Assembly: GCA_900544135.1 (NCBI GenBank)
Contig: UQTU01000019.1
Coordinates: forward strand, 1-45,505
Source: an uncultured Collinsella sp.
GTDB taxonomy: Bacteria > Actinomycetota > Coriobacteriia > Coriobacteriales > Coriobacteriaceae
DNA: 45,505 nt
Direction of reading: 5' to 3'
Shown here: piece by piece, positions 22,873-31,641 of the stretch
Position numbering within the stretch: position 1 is the stretch's first letter
Layout of the letters: each line of letters starts with the position of its first letter
Translations under genes and position numbers: made by a program
Notes under the pieces: generated by a model
What the model saw: the letters and a program-made list of their open reading frames with translations, nothing else
Database searches by the model: none
Told to the model about the DNA's origin: nothing

Positions 22873-22909
22873 AACGACCCCGATTTCATTGTGGAATCGG
22901 GGTCGTTTG
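22873..22909 (-). terminator. Terminator of the beta-glucoside operon
   Basis: AACGACCCCGATT (22873-22885) and AATCGGGGTCGTT (22895-22907) form a perfect 13-bp stem 100 bases after the EIIBC stop. T-rich tails are modest on both strands, so it may be bidirectional. Apart from this and the repeats listed, 22524-23008 holds no gene I can support. Confidence 0.65.
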
Positions 22910-23008
22910 TGCCTCAGGAATCCGAATGGATTAATCGAGCTCCTAAGGGACTTCTTGGGTTCTTGCTAATGGTCTGCCGAGGATGTCCCCAATGCAAACA
23001 GCGGGCAT

Positions 23009-24409
23009 CTACTCAATATAGCTGGGGTTCTTCTTGATGATCACGCGTGCAGCGATGAAGGAGACGACGATGGCGATGATGGCGACAACGCATGCCAGCA
23101 CGAAGTTGCCCATGGACCCATCGGGAGCGATAAAGATGAGTGCCGAAAGAAGGCCGGGGCATGCTCCCGCAACATACTCTTTCAGAACAAAGATGCCTGC
23201 AGGGAGTCCAGCGCAGAGCGCGCCGATTGCCGTGCCGACAAGCAGGCGGGGACGCTCGATGAGGCAACCGTAGAACGCGGGCTCGGTTACGCCACAGAGT
23301 GCGGTGACGGCAACCGTGGTGACCATACCCCTCTTCTCTTTGTTTCCCTTCATGGCAGTTGCCAGGGCGAGGCTCGTGCCGCCAATGCAGAGGTTCGAGA
23401 TGAATCCAAAGATAATGGGTGCCCAACCGAGCTGCGCCAGGCTCGTAACTTCGATTGCGATGTAAGCCTTATCGAGACCGAGCATGACGAAATAGGGGTT
23501 AAGGGCTGCCAGGATCGGAGTGGCGATAAATGCCACGTTGTCCATAAGCCACGTGACGGCATCGCTCAGCGCGTAGCCCATCATGCTGCCGGCGGGGCCA
23601 AGGATAATCAGCTCGACGGGCACGACGATGATCATGGTGAGCAGCGGCTTCAAGAACAGTTTGGTAACGTCGGGAATGATTTTCTGAAGACCGCGATCGA
23701 CGAAGTACATGAACACGACGCCCAGTACGATTGGCACCACCGTGCTCGAGTAGTCATTCGTCGGGATGGGGATGCCAAGAAAGTCGAGACCCTCAGCACC
23801 GCTAATGGACGAGCTGATCATGATCGCGCCCAGCAATGCGCCCATGATGGGCTGCATCTTCATGACGGCTGCGAGCTGATAACCAAGATAAACGGGCAAG
23901 AAGCTAAACGAAGCGCTAAAGATCGCCAACAGGACCTGGGCGGTTCCGCTATCGGTGCTCAATCCGCAATAATTGACCAGGAGATTCTTGATCGAAAGAA
24001 TGAGTCCGCCAACGATGAGCGCCGGGACGATGGGCATGAATACCTGTGCAGAGACGTTCCCGTATTTCTCAATCAAGCCCATGGCGGTGTTACCGCTTTT
24101 AATGCCTTCTGCAAGGTCTTTGGCCGTTTGGGCATCGTCGGCAACCGTGCCACCGCCGACTTTGATTCCCGCGAAGTCGAGGAAGTCGTTGTAAGCCTCG
24201 GTGACGTTGGGGCCGATGATCACCTGAAGCTGGCCACCGCTGACTACTGCCCCGAGCGCCTGATCGGCCGATTTGGCGAGCTGGAGATCGATGATCGAGG
24301 TGTCTCGTGCGTCGATGCGAAGGCGCGTCGCACAATGAGTTACCGATGTAATGTTCTCTTTGCCGCCAACAGCCTTTAGGACTGTTTCGGACATTGCCTG
24401 ATATTTCAT
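23009..24409 (-). CDS. PTS beta-glucoside-type transporter subunit EIIBC
   Basis: A 466-residue sugar permease. The EIIB domain (about 1-85) has the phosphocysteine C26 in HCATRLRID. The EIIC domain (about 105-455) has some ten membrane segments and the substrate motif GVTEPAFYGCLIERPR. It lacks the C-terminal EIIA domain of BglF/BglP, so phosphate must come from a separate EIIA; one is encoded at 43210-43773. It follows the glucosidase gene by nine bases with Shine-Dalgarno GGAG. It imports and phosphorylates a beta-glucoside or similar glycoside; the exact sugar is not visible. Confidence 0.9.
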   Translation of the reverse strand: MKYQAMSETVLKAVGGKENITSVTHCATRLRIDARDTSIIDLQLAKSADQALGAVVSGGQLQVIIGPNVTEAYNDFLDFAGIKVGGGTVADDAQTAKDLAEGIKSGNTAMGLIEKYGNVSAQVFMPIVPALIVGGLILSIKNLLVNYCGLSTDSGTAQVLLAIFSASFSFLPVYLGYQLAAVMKMQPIMGALLGAIMISSSISGAEGLDFLGIPIPTNDYSSTVVPIVLGVVFMYFVDRGLQKIIPDVTKLFLKPLLTMIIVVPVELIILGPAGSMMGYALSDAVTWLMDNVAFIATPILAALNPYFVMLGLDKAYIAIEVTSLAQLGWAPIIFGFISNLCIGGTSLALATAMKGNKEKRGMVTTVAVTALCGVTEPAFYGCLIERPRLLVGTAIGALCAGLPAGIFVLKEYVAGACPGLLSALIFIAPDGSMGNFVLACVVAIIAIVVSFIAARVIIKKNPSYIE

Positions 24410-24418
24410 CTCTTTCTC

Positions 24419-25837
24419 CTAACCTTCCTGCTCCTGATACTTCGAGATAAGGTCTCGGTACCAATACCAGCTCTTTTTGGGGGTGCGCTCCAGATTGTTT
24501 TCGAAGTCGATATGGACAAGTCCGTATCGTTTTTCGTAGCCGTTGATCCAGCTATACAGATCCATCGTCGACCAGAGGTAGTAGCCCTCAACGCGCGCGC
24601 CGTCGCGCTTGGCCCTCATCATGTGCTCGATGAACTGGCCCAGAAGCTCGATGCGGTCATCATCGTGGACCATTCCGTCTGCGTCTGGTTGCTCATAGGC
24701 GCCATGTCCGTTTTCCGTAATAAAGATGCGGGGCGCGTCATAGCGCTCGTGGACATCCATGATGGTTGAATACATGCAACCTGGGAGTATTTCGCGGCCC
24801 CATTTATTGCGGGGAACATTGCTGTCGCGGGCGCTTTCAAACAAGGGCGCAATGCATTTTCCTTCGACCTTTTTGCTCGAACCGCCCTTATTGTTCGCCG
24901 AAACGGCAAGCTCTCCACCGTGCCAGTCGGTTACATACTCTCGGCAATACACGTTGAGTCCAATAAAATCGACTTTACCGTCTCTGAATTCTTCTACGTC
25001 ATTTGGGGATCGATAGAGCGAGACGCCAAGTTTTTCAAGGATTTCGTCCATTTCTGGCGGCAGTTGACCCTGAAGCGCTGGTGCCAGAATCATGCGATTG
25101 GCGAAAAAGTCTGCGTATCGAAATACGTCATCAGGGTGCTCGGTTGCCGGGTCGAGTTCGACAACGCCGCCATCGTGGACGACGCCGATGATGCCGTCGT
25201 AGCCCATTTGACGATATGTTCGGACTGCGAGTGCGCTTGCGCGCATCAGGTTGTACTGAAACTGCATGTACGACTGAACGTCGAGCGATCGATTGGGGGG
25301 ATAGTTGCCCAACATGTTTACGCAGTAGCTGTAGAAATGCGGCTCGTTAACGGTAGCCCAGATTTTGACGCGGTCTCCAAAGCGCTCAAAGCAAATCTTG
25401 GCGTATTTGCAGAACCACTCTGCCATGTCATTGTTCAGCCATCCGCCTTTGCAAGCAAGCGTGAATGGCAGATCGTAATGGAACAGCGTAACGTTGGGCT
25501 CTATGCCATTTTCGAGGCAGCAATCAATGACCCGATTATAAAAATCGATACCCTCTTCATTCACTTCGCCGATACCCGTGGGGATGATTCGACTCCATGA
25601 AAGAGAGAAGCGATAGGTGTTTTGTCCGCCTTCTTTCATCATGCGGATATCTTCTTCATAGCGATGGTAGAAGTCGCAAGATACATCACCGTCAACATGG
25701 TTGATGTTCTTATTGCTTGTGTGGCTAAAGAAATCCCACTCGCCAAGGCCTTTGCCGTCTTCGTTCCAGGCACCCTCGCACTGATAAGACGCCGTGGCGG
25801 AACCCCAGAGAAACGGCATGTTGTTCACGTTGCCCAT
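24419..25837 (-). CDS. Glycoside hydrolase family 1, probable 6-phospho-beta-glucosidase
   Basis: A 472-residue cytosolic GH1 enzyme. The N-terminus FLWGSATASYQCEGAW is typical. The acid/base glutamate is E165 in ATVNEP, and the nucleophile E375 in FITENGHG. ATG 25837 follows GAAAGGGG; an upstream ATG adds six residues without a ribosome-binding site. Pairing with a PTS permease suggests phosphorylated substrates, though a plain beta-glucosidase is possible. Codon use here is more AT-rich than in the housekeeping genes around it, hinting at acquisition. Confidence 0.9.
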   Translation of the reverse strand: MGNVNNMPFLWGSATASYQCEGAWNEDGKGLGEWDFFSHTSNKNINHVDGDVSCDFYHRYEEDIRMMKEGGQNTYRFSLSWSRIIPTGIGEVNEEGIDFYNRVIDCCLENGIEPNVTLFHYDLPFTLACKGGWLNNDMAEWFCKYAKICFERFGDRVKIWATVNEPHFYSYCVNMLGNYPPNRSLDVQSYMQFQYNLMRASALAVRTYRQMGYDGIIGVVHDGGVVELDPATEHPDDVFRYADFFANRMILAPALQGQLPPEMDEILEKLGVSLYRSPNDVEEFRDGKVDFIGLNVYCREYVTDWHGGELAVSANNKGGSSKKVEGKCIAPLFESARDSNVPRNKWGREILPGCMYSTIMDVHERYDAPRIFITENGHGAYEQPDADGMVHDDDRIELLGQFIEHMMRAKRDGARVEGYYLWSTMDLYSWINGYEKRYGLVHIDFENNLERTPKKSWYWYRDLISKYQEQEG

Positions 25838-25904
25838 GAATCCCCTTTCCATCATTCAACACGGTGGATACGTGTGGCGGAATTACGATTAAGATGACGC
25901 CAAC

Positions 25905-25946
25905 TGATTTGAATCATAGGAGAACGACCAAAGCTGTTTGATTCAA
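25905..25946. promoter_or_regulatory. Candidate RpiR operator in divergent promoter region
   Basis: TGATTTGAATCA (25905-25916) is a palindrome. Its half TTGAATCA is the reverse complement of TGATTCAA at 25939-25946. It lies between the glucosidase and the divergent RpiR gene, so it may control both. Confidence 0.45.
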
Positions 25947-25949
25947 TAA

Positions 25950-26822
25950 ATGAACTATGATTTCGAGGAGAGCGGAAAGAGGGATCACGTGAATATCAAT
26001 GACTTCGATGTGCTCAATCGCATTAGCTCCATCATCAACAGCGAGTTTGGGTCAAACGATGCCGCCATCGCTCGATATCTCGTCGCTCACATTAGGCGTT
26101 CGAGCGAAATCAATGTTGCCGCAATAACCCGCGATGCATTCGTGACCCGTTCCGCTGTTCGTCGTTTCTGCAATCGATTGGGCTACCAGTCTCTTAGCGA
26201 TTTGAAAGAATCATTTACTCAATCAGTCTTTCCAATCGACTTAAGCCATCGAGAGGAGGAATTTGGCTACGAGGAGTACAGGGCAGAGCTCGACGTTCGC
26301 ATGATCGAGATGTTCGCTGAGGTTGAAAGCGGCGTGTCCGATATTGCTATTAAGCACCTTGCCGACGAAATTGATGGCCATAAAAACGTTGAAATCTGGT
26401 GCACCAATAATGTGAGCGCCAATCTCGTACGATTTCAGCAGGAAATGTTTTATGCGGGCAAGATAGTTCGCATAGTTGCTGGGGCTAACGTCGCGGAATT
26501 GAAAAACATGGGAGACGCTTCGCAGTCATTGATAATTCTCGTATCGGTCTCCGGGCTATTTGCGTCACAGGCGCGTGAGTATCTTGATTGCCGTTCGGGC
26601 AGGAAGATTCTAATAACTGCGTTTAGCAACGATGACAAATCGAGGTCTTTTGACCGTGTATATCGTCTTGGTAATGCGGGAAACGGAATTGACCGACTCG
26701 GCGTTTATTCGAAATACGCCATGACTTATTTCTTCGACTTGCTATCGTCGTGTTACTTGAGTCGCTACCCCTGCACCAAGGGGGAGCCGCTCTATGGGTC
26801 TACTTTGGCCTGGCCCGAGTAG
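25950..26822 (+). CDS. MurR/RpiR-family transcriptional regulator
   Basis: A 290-residue regulator. The N-terminal HTH_6 domain (about 20-95) contains IARYLVAHIRRSSEINVAAI and FVTRSAVRRFCNRLGYQSL. A SIS sugar-phosphate-binding domain (about 125-260) has the ILVSVSGLF loop. GTG 25989, preceded by AGAGGGA, is an alternative start that removes 13 residues. It is divergent from the glucosidase-PTS operon and probably senses a phosphorylated sugar. Confidence 0.85.
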   Translation: MNYDFEESGKRDHVNINDFDVLNRISSIINSEFGSNDAAIARYLVAHIRRSSEINVAAITRDAFVTRSAVRRFCNRLGYQSLSDLKESFTQSVFPIDLSHREEEFGYEEYRAELDVRMIEMFAEVESGVSDIAIKHLADEIDGHKNVEIWCTNNVSANLVRFQQEMFYAGKIVRIVAGANVAELKNMGDASQSLIILVSVSGLFASQAREYLDCRSGRKILITAFSNDDKSRSFDRVYRLGNAGNGIDRLGVYSKYAMTYFFDLLSSCYLSRYPCTKGEPLYGSTLAWPE

Positions 26823-26837
26823 TTGCGGCTCTATAGT

Positions 26838-26921
26838 TCTCCCGCCTGGAGAATGAGCGTGGAAAATCTGCCACTTTGGCCTTAGAGCCGCGCTAAAAGC
26901 GGGAGATTATCCACGCTCGAT
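26838..26921 (+). repeat. Short repeat with inverted ends, right of beta-glucoside cassette
   Basis: TCTCCCGC opens and GCGGGAGA (26898) nearly closes the element. GAGCGTGGAAAATC recurs inverted as GATTATCCACGCTC at its end. The first 31 bases match the direct repeat at 22787. The remaining gap to the tRNA promoter shows only a 7-bp-arm palindrome (TAGATAC/GTATCTA, 27098-27123). Confidence 0.5.
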
Positions 26922-27133
26922 CGTGCCGTGGAAGCCCGATTGCAACCTGTGTAATAGTGCAAGAGGGTCGTTATCGAAGTTCGTTCCAGCCAGCGTACTC
27001 CACTACGACAAAGTGTTCCCTCGGGAAATGTCACCGCTACATGCAAATTCACCGTCCATCATATCCAAACACAGCAAAACCGCAGGTCAAAGGTATATAG
27101 ATACGCCCGGCGCCGTGTATCTAGAGGTTTTCG

Positions 27134-27163
27134 TTGACAGCCCCCAAGGTTGCATCGTATTAT
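27134..27163 (+). promoter_or_regulatory. Promoter of the tRNA-tuf operon
   Basis: A consensus TTGACA (27134-27139) and TATTAT (27158-27163) are 18 bases apart and precede tRNA-Tyr by 62 bases. Confidence 0.7.
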
Positions 27164-27225
27164 CTTTTTCGTTCGCGGGGGCGGCGGTCCAAAAGACCAA
27201 AGGACCTGCGAATACTTGAACGATT

Positions 27226-27307
27226 GGGAGTTTGCCCGAGTGGTTAATGGGGACGGGCTGTAAACCCGTTGGCTCTGCCTACATAGGTTCGAATCCTATA
27301 GCTCCCA
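27226..27307 (+). tRNA. tRNA-Tyr (anticodon GTA)
   Basis: Acceptor GGGAGTT/AGCTCCC, a long class II variable arm, anticodon loop CTGTAAA in stem ACGGG/CCCGT, and T-loop TTCGAAT. CCA is not encoded. First gene of a tRNA-tuf operon. Confidence 0.93.
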
Positions 27308-27317
27308 CCCGTCAAGT

Positions 27318-27393
27318 GCCTGTATAGCTCAGTCGGTAGAGCACTTCGTTGGTAACGAAGAGGTCACCAGTTCAAGTCTGGTTGCAGGCTCCA
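27318..27393 (+). tRNA. tRNA-Thr (anticodon GGT)
   Basis: Acceptor GCCTGTA/TGCAGGC, anticodon stem CTTCG/CGAAG with loop TTGGTAA, T-loop TTCAAGT, encoded CCA. It lies 10 bases after tRNA-Tyr. Confidence 0.94.
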
Positions 27394-27396
27394 TCC

Positions 27397-27473
27397 GGCG
27401 GTGTAGCTCAGTTGGTTAGAGCACACGGTTCATACCCGTGGCGTCACTGGTTCGAATCCAGTCACCGCTACCA
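27397..27473 (+). tRNA. tRNA-Met (anticodon CAT)
   Basis: Acceptor GGCGGTG/CACCGCT, anticodon stem CACGG/CCGTG with loop TTCATAC, T-loop TTCGAAT, encoded CCA. The paired first base and lack of three G-C pairs at the anticodon stem point to the elongator form. Confidence 0.92.
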
Positions 27474-27484
27474 TAGGTAACACG

Positions 27485-27515
27485 GTGGCTTCTCAATAGT
27501 ATGTTGAGAGGCCAC
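27485..27515 (+). promoter_or_regulatory. Hairpin in tRNA-tuf spacer
   Basis: GTGGCTTCTCAA and TTGAGAGGCCAC pair with one G-T pair around a seven-base loop. No T-tract follows, so it is more likely a processing or stability element than a terminator. Confidence 0.45.
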
Positions 27516-27569
27516 TATGGTATAAAGGCAAAGTCCCGTCCGGGGACGACCTGTTTAGAGGAGGGCTTT

Positions 27570-28760
27570 ATGGCCAAAGAGAAGTTTGAGCGCACTAAGC
27601 CGCATGTTAACATCGGCACCATTGGTCACGTCGACCACGGCAAGACCACGCTGACCGCCGCCATCACCAAGGTTCTCTCCGAGACCGAGGGCTGCAAGGC
27701 TGACTTCACTGCGTTCGAGAACATCGACAAGGCTCCCGAGGAGCGCGAGCGCGGCATTACGATCTCCGTCTCCCACGTCGAGTACGAGACTGCTGCCCGT
27801 CACTACGCTCACGTTGACTGCCCGGGCCACGCTGACTACGTCAAGAACATGATCACCGGTGCTGCTCAGATGGACGGCGCTATCCTGGTCATCGCCGCTA
27901 CCGACGGCCCCATGGCTCAGACTCGCGAGCACATCCTGCTCGCCCGTCAGGTCGGCGTTCCCTACATCGTCGTCTTCCTGAACAAGTGCGACATGGTCGA
28001 CGATGACGAGCTCATCGACCTCGTCGAGATGGAGACCCGTGAGCTCCTCTCCGAGTACGATTTCCCCGGCGACGACATCCCCGTCATCCGTGGTTCCGCT
28101 CTGGGCGCTCTCGAGGGCGACGCCAAGTGGATGGACGCCATTCGCGAGCTCATGAACGCTGTCGACGAGTACATCCCGACGCCTGCTCGTAACAACGACC
28201 TTCCGTTCCTGATGGCAGTTGAGGACGTTATGACCATCTCCGGCCGTGGTACCGTTGCTACCGGCCGTGTCGAGCGCGGTGAGCTTAAGCTCAACGAGCC
28301 CGTCGAGATCGTCGGCATCAAGGATACCCAGAACACCGTCGTTACCGGTATCGAGATGTTCCGTAAGTCCATGGACTTCTGCGAGGCTGGCGACAACGTC
28401 GGTCTGCTGCTCCGCGGCATCAAGCGCGAGGACATCGAGCGCGGCCAGGTTCTCTGCAAGCCCGGTTCGGTTACCCCGCACACCAAGTTCACCGGTGAGA
28501 TTTACGTTCTGACCAAGGAGGAGGGCGGCCGTCACACCCCGTTCTTCGATGGTTATCGTCCTCAGTTCTACTTCCGTACCACCGACGTTACCGGTACGGT
28601 CAAGCTCCCCGAGGGCACCGAGATGGCTATGCCTGGTGACCACATCACCATCGAGGGCGACCTCATTCACCCGATCGCCATGGAGGAGGGCCTGCGCTTC
28701 GCTATCCGCGAGGGTGGCCACACCGTCGGTTCGGGCATCGTCTCCACGATCATTGAGTAA
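27570..28760 (+). CDS. tuf: Elongation factor Tu
   Basis: A 396-residue GTPase that delivers aminoacyl-tRNA to the ribosome. G1 GHVDHGKT near 19, the G2 loop RGITIS, G3 DCPGHADY near 82, G4 NKCD near 137 and G5 SAL are all present. Domains II and III complete the protein, ending GSGIVSTIIE. ATG 27570 follows GAGGAGG. It is cotranscribed with the three tRNAs upstream, as E. coli tufB is with its tRNAs, and ends at a strong terminator. Confidence 0.98.
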   Translation: MAKEKFERTKPHVNIGTIGHVDHGKTTLTAAITKVLSETEGCKADFTAFENIDKAPEERERGITISVSHVEYETAARHYAHVDCPGHADYVKNMITGAAQMDGAILVIAATDGPMAQTREHILLARQVGVPYIVVFLNKCDMVDDDELIDLVEMETRELLSEYDFPGDDIPVIRGSALGALEGDAKWMDAIRELMNAVDEYIPTPARNNDLPFLMAVEDVMTISGRGTVATGRVERGELKLNEPVEIVGIKDTQNTVVTGIEMFRKSMDFCEAGDNVGLLLRGIKREDIERGQVLCKPGSVTPHTKFTGEIYVLTKEEGGRHTPFFDGYRPQFYFRTTDVTGTVKLPEGTEMAMPGDHITIEGDLIHPIAMEEGLRFAIREGGHTVGSGIVSTIIE

Positions 28761-28787
28761 ATAAGCTCTTTGATATAGCTGACTTAG

Positions 28788-28823
28788 AGAACCCGGCACT
28801 TATAGGGTGCCGGGTTCTTTTCT
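28788..28823 (+). terminator. tuf intrinsic terminator
   Basis: AGAACCCGGCAC (28788-28799) pairs perfectly with GTGCCGGGTTCT (28807-28818), followed by TTTTC. Confidence 0.9.
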
Positions 28824-28962
28824 ACGCGGGGCTTATTCCCTGCCGATTGCGCTTAGCTCGCCCATAAGCCAAGCGCGAGGGATTGATTAGATCTCGCTGG
28901 CTTCATTGATGTGTTCCAAATATGAATGGATTCAGCGAGAACCAATTGATTCGAGGTTTTCA

Positions 28963-28990
28963 TTGACAGCACTTACATAGAGCTGATAAA
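28963..28990 (+). promoter_or_regulatory. Promoter of the rpmG-secE-nusG-rplKA operon
   Basis: TTGACA (28963-28968) with GATAAA (28985-28990) at 16-base spacing, 48 bases before rpmG. An 8-bp inverted repeat TCTCGCTG/CAGCGAGA lies just upstream. Confidence 0.6.
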
Positions 28991-29037
28991 GTACCATCTC
29001 GTGCCCGTACGGGGCGGATATGAAAGGTTCAGGATAC

Positions 29038-29187
29038 ATGCGTACTCTAGTTACTCTTGCGTGCACTGAGTGCAAGCGCCGCAACTATACGACCACCAAG
29101 AACAAGGCGAACATGCCTGATCGTATGGAGATCAAGAAGTATTGCCCCTGGTGCCGTCACCACACGCTGCACAAAGAGACTCGCTAG
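29038..29187 (+). CDS. rpmG: 50S ribosomal protein L33
   Basis: A 49-residue protein, MRTLVTLACTECKRRNYTTT onward, ending HKETR. C9-x2-C12 and C36-x2-C39 form the zinc ribbon of the cysteine-containing L33 form. The start follows AGGATAC. Short but unmistakable, in its usual place before tRNA-Trp and secE. Confidence 0.95.
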   Translation: MRTLVTLACTECKRRNYTTTKNKANMPDRMEIKKYCPWCRHHTLHKETR

Positions 29188-29200
29188 TCTTTAGTCATAT

Positions 29201-29276
29201 ACGCCAGTAGTTCAATTGGTAGAGCATCGGTCTCCAAAACCGAGTGTTGAGGGTTCGAGTCCTTCCTGGCGTGCCA
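29201..29276 (+). tRNA. tRNA-Trp (anticodon CCA)
   Basis: Acceptor ACGCCAG/CTGGCGT, anticodon stem TCGGT/ACCGA with loop CTCCAAA, T-loop TTCGAGT, discriminator G and encoded CCA. It sits between rpmG and secE, a common bacterial arrangement. Confidence 0.95.
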
Positions 29277-29285
29277 GTCATTATT

Positions 29286-29318
29286 CCGTAAGCTCCCACT
29301 TGGGGGCTTACGGTTTAC
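29286..29318 (+). terminator. Terminator-like hairpin between tRNA-Trp and secE
   Basis: CCGTAAGCTCCC (29286-29297) pairs with GGGGGCTTACGG (29302-29313), followed by TTTACT. It may partly terminate, giving more tRNA than secE message, or mark the tRNA 3' processing site. Confidence 0.55.
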
Positions 29319-29352
29319 TCATGTATAAGCGCATTGCGCGGAGGTAACCCAA

Positions 29353-29691
29353 ATGGCCAACAAGAAGAACAAGAAGAAGGCTCAGCAGCCGGCACCTGCC
29401 AACAGCGCTGCCGCCAACTCCAAGGTTGAGGCCAAGAAGGCCGTTGCCAAGAAGAACGAGAAGGCTGCGAAGTCCAAGAAGAACGAGAAGCCTGGTTTCT
29501 TCGCCCGCACCAAGAAGTATTTCGCTTCGGTCAAGTCCGAGATGAAGCGTGTCACGTGGCCCGATAAGAAGGAGCTCGTGAACTACTCGGTCGTCGTTTG
29601 CGCTTCTCTGGTCGTCGTCGGCGTCGTCATCGCTCTGCTCGATGCTGGCTTTGGCGAGGCTCTTGCTCTGTTCTCTGGATTGAGGGGCTAA
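29353..29691 (+). CDS. secE: Preprotein translocase subunit SecE
   Basis: A 112-residue protein. A Lys/Ala-rich cytoplasmic extension occupies residues 1-50. The conserved amphipathic FFARTKKYFASVKSEMKRVT and WPDKKEL precede one membrane helix (about 77-98). It stabilises SecY in the translocon. Shine-Dalgarno GGAGG precedes it; nusG follows after three bases. Confidence 0.93.
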   Translation: MANKKNKKKAQQPAPANSAAANSKVEAKKAVAKKNEKAAKSKKNEKPGFFARTKKYFASVKSEMKRVTWPDKKELVNYSVVVCASLVVVGVVIALLDAGFGEALALFSGLRG

Positions 29692-29694
29692 ACC

Positions 29695-30231
29695 ATGTCT
29701 AAGCGTTGGTACGTCGTTCACACTTACTCCGGATACGAGAACCGCGTAAAGTCCGATCTCGAGCATCGTATCGAGACCATGGGCATGCAGGACCGTATCT
29801 TTGATATCGAGATTCCTATGGAGCGCGTCACCGAGATCAAAGAGGGTGGCAAGCGCGAGACCAAGGATTCCAAGATCTTCCCGGGTTATGTCCTGGTCCG
29901 CATGGAGATGGATGACGATGCTTGGACGTGTGTTCGCAACACGCCCGGCGTCACCGGTTTCCTAGGCGGCAACGGCAAGCCCGCTCCGCTTTCCCGTGAC
30001 GAGTACAACAAGATGACTCGTCGTCCCGGTAAGGGCGATTCGCCCAAGCGCACCTCGGTTGATATTCAGGTCGGCACGTCCGTCCGCGTCACCGATGGCC
30101 CGCTTACCGACTTTGATGGCAAGGTCTCCGAGGTTAACACCGAGGCTGGCAAGCTCAAGGTCACGCTGATGATCTTTGGCCGCGAGACGCCGGTCGAGCT
30201 CGACTTTAACCAGGTCGCTGTCATCGCTTAA
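29695..30231 (+). CDS. nusG: Transcription termination/antitermination protein NusG
   Basis: A 178-residue protein. The NGN domain (about 1-110) opens KRWYVVHTYSGYENRVK and includes the polymerase-binding FPGYVLVRMEMDD. The C-terminal KOW domain (about 125-178) contains VRVTDGPLTDFDGKVSEV. It binds RNA polymerase and links it to Rho or ribosomal S10. It is coupled to secE. Confidence 0.96.
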   Translation: MSKRWYVVHTYSGYENRVKSDLEHRIETMGMQDRIFDIEIPMERVTEIKEGGKRETKDSKIFPGYVLVRMEMDDDAWTCVRNTPGVTGFLGGNGKPAPLSRDEYNKMTRRPGKGDSPKRTSVDIQVGTSVRVTDGPLTDFDGKVSEVNTEAGKLKVTLMIFGRETPVELDFNQVAVIA

Positions 30232-30351
30232 GTTTTCGTCCGTTCGCGCGAGCGTGCTTCTTCTGTGACTGCTCATCTCAGGAGTGCTTCTAACACGTGC
30301 GTGCTTACGATATAGCAAGTACTTCACACTCGTGATTCGAAAGGAATGACC

Positions 30352-30780
30352 ATGGCTGAGAAGAAGGTTGCCAACGTCATTAAGCTCCAGATTCCTGCTG
30401 GTGCAGCTAACCCCGCTCCTCCCGTCGGCCCCGCCCTGGGCGCTGCTGGCGTGAACATCATGCAGTTCTGCCAGGCCTTTAACGCCGAGACGCAGGACAA
30501 GAAGGGCGACATCATCCCCGTTGAGATCTCTGTCTACGAGGATAAGTCCTTCTCCTTCATCACCAAGACCCCGCCGGCGGCTCACCTCATCAAGAAGGAG
30601 CTGAACCTCAAGTCTGGTTCCGCTAAGCCCCAGGCCGACAAGGTTGGTCAGCTCTCCCAGGAGCAGCTCACCAAGATTGCCGAGATCAAGATGCCGGACC
30701 TCAATGCCAACGACATTGACGCCGCCAAGAAGATCATCGCCGGTACCGCCCGTTCCATGGGCGTCACCATCGCTGAGTAG
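30352..30780 (+). CDS. rplK: 50S ribosomal protein L11
   Basis: A 142-residue protein starting MAEKKVANVIKLQIPAG. The proline-rich PAPPVGPALGAAGVNIMQFC and the C-terminal rRNA-binding domain ending ARSMGVTIAE are typical. ATG 30352 is preferred over the in-frame ATG six bases earlier because AAAGGA then has proper spacing. It forms the GTPase-associated centre with 23S rRNA. Confidence 0.96.
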   Translation: MAEKKVANVIKLQIPAGAANPAPPVGPALGAAGVNIMQFCQAFNAETQDKKGDIIPVEISVYEDKSFSFITKTPPAAHLIKKELNLKSGSAKPQADKVGQLSQEQLTKIAEIKMPDLNANDIDAAKKIIAGTARSMGVTIAE

Positions 30781-30897
30781 CGATTTCTTATGGTAACGAC
30801 GGGTGCTCCGGCCGGGGCGCCCGTTAAATGTGTGCAATAGGGCACACGATACGATGTGGGAGGGCTCACGCCCGTTTAACCACAGGAGGTAATGCAC

Positions 30898-31605
30898 ATG
30901 GCTAAGCATGGTAAGAGCTATAACGCCGCTGCCGAGAAGATCGACCGCGCCACGCTCTACACCCCCCTTCAGGCTGCCAAGCTCATCAAGGAGCTCGACA
31001 CCGCCAAGTTCGACGAGACCGTCGAGGCCCACTTCCGTCTGGGCATCGATACTCGTAAGGCTGACCAGAACATCCGTGGTTCCATCTCCCTGCCTCACGG
31101 CACCGGCAAGACCGTTCGTGTTGCCGTCTTCGCCGAGGGCGAGAAGGCCCGCGAGGCCGAGGCTGCCGGCGCCGACATCATCGGTTCCGACGAGCTCGTC
31201 GCCCAGATCCAGAAGGGCGAGATCAACTTCGACGCCGCTATCGCTACGCCGAACATGATGGCCAAGGTTGGCCGCATCGGTAAGATCCTTGGTCCCCGTG
31301 GCCTTATGCCGAACCCCAAGCTCGGCACCGTGACCATGGACGTCGCCAAGATGGTCTCCGAGCTCAAGGCTGGCCGCGTTGAGTACCGCGCCGACCGCTA
31401 CGGCATCTGCCACGTGCCCCTGGGCAAGAAGTCCTTCTCTGAGCAGCAGCTCGTCGAGAACTACGCTGCCCTGTACACCGAGATCCTGCGCGTCAAGCCC
31501 TCTTCTGCTAAGGGCAAGTACGTCAAGTCCATCTCCGTGTCTTCCACCATGGGCCCTGGCGTCAAGGTCGATCCCGCTGTCCAGCGTGACTTCCTGGCTG
31601 AGTAA
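30898..31605 (+). CDS. rplA: 50S ribosomal protein L1
   Basis: A 235-residue protein with the L1 signature GKILGPRGLMPNPKLGTV near 125 and rRNA-binding ends. ATG 30898 fits CAGGAGGT; the ATG at 30892 is too close. L1 often represses its own operon through a leader mimic. The 117-base rplK-rplA gap has a G/C hairpin at 30798-30825 and TGTGC/GCACA at 30830-30845, which could be such a site. rplJ-rplL do not follow. Confidence 0.96.
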   Translation: MAKHGKSYNAAAEKIDRATLYTPLQAAKLIKELDTAKFDETVEAHFRLGIDTRKADQNIRGSISLPHGTGKTVRVAVFAEGEKAREAEAAGADIIGSDELVAQIQKGEINFDAAIATPNMMAKVGRIGKILGPRGLMPNPKLGTVTMDVAKMVSELKAGRVEYRADRYGICHVPLGKKSFSEQQLVENYAALYTEILRVKPSSAKGKYVKSISVSSTMGPGVKVDPAVQRDFLAE

Positions 31606-31641
31606 CTGCTAGTTACTGCCTGAGCAAAGCAAGCATTGCTA

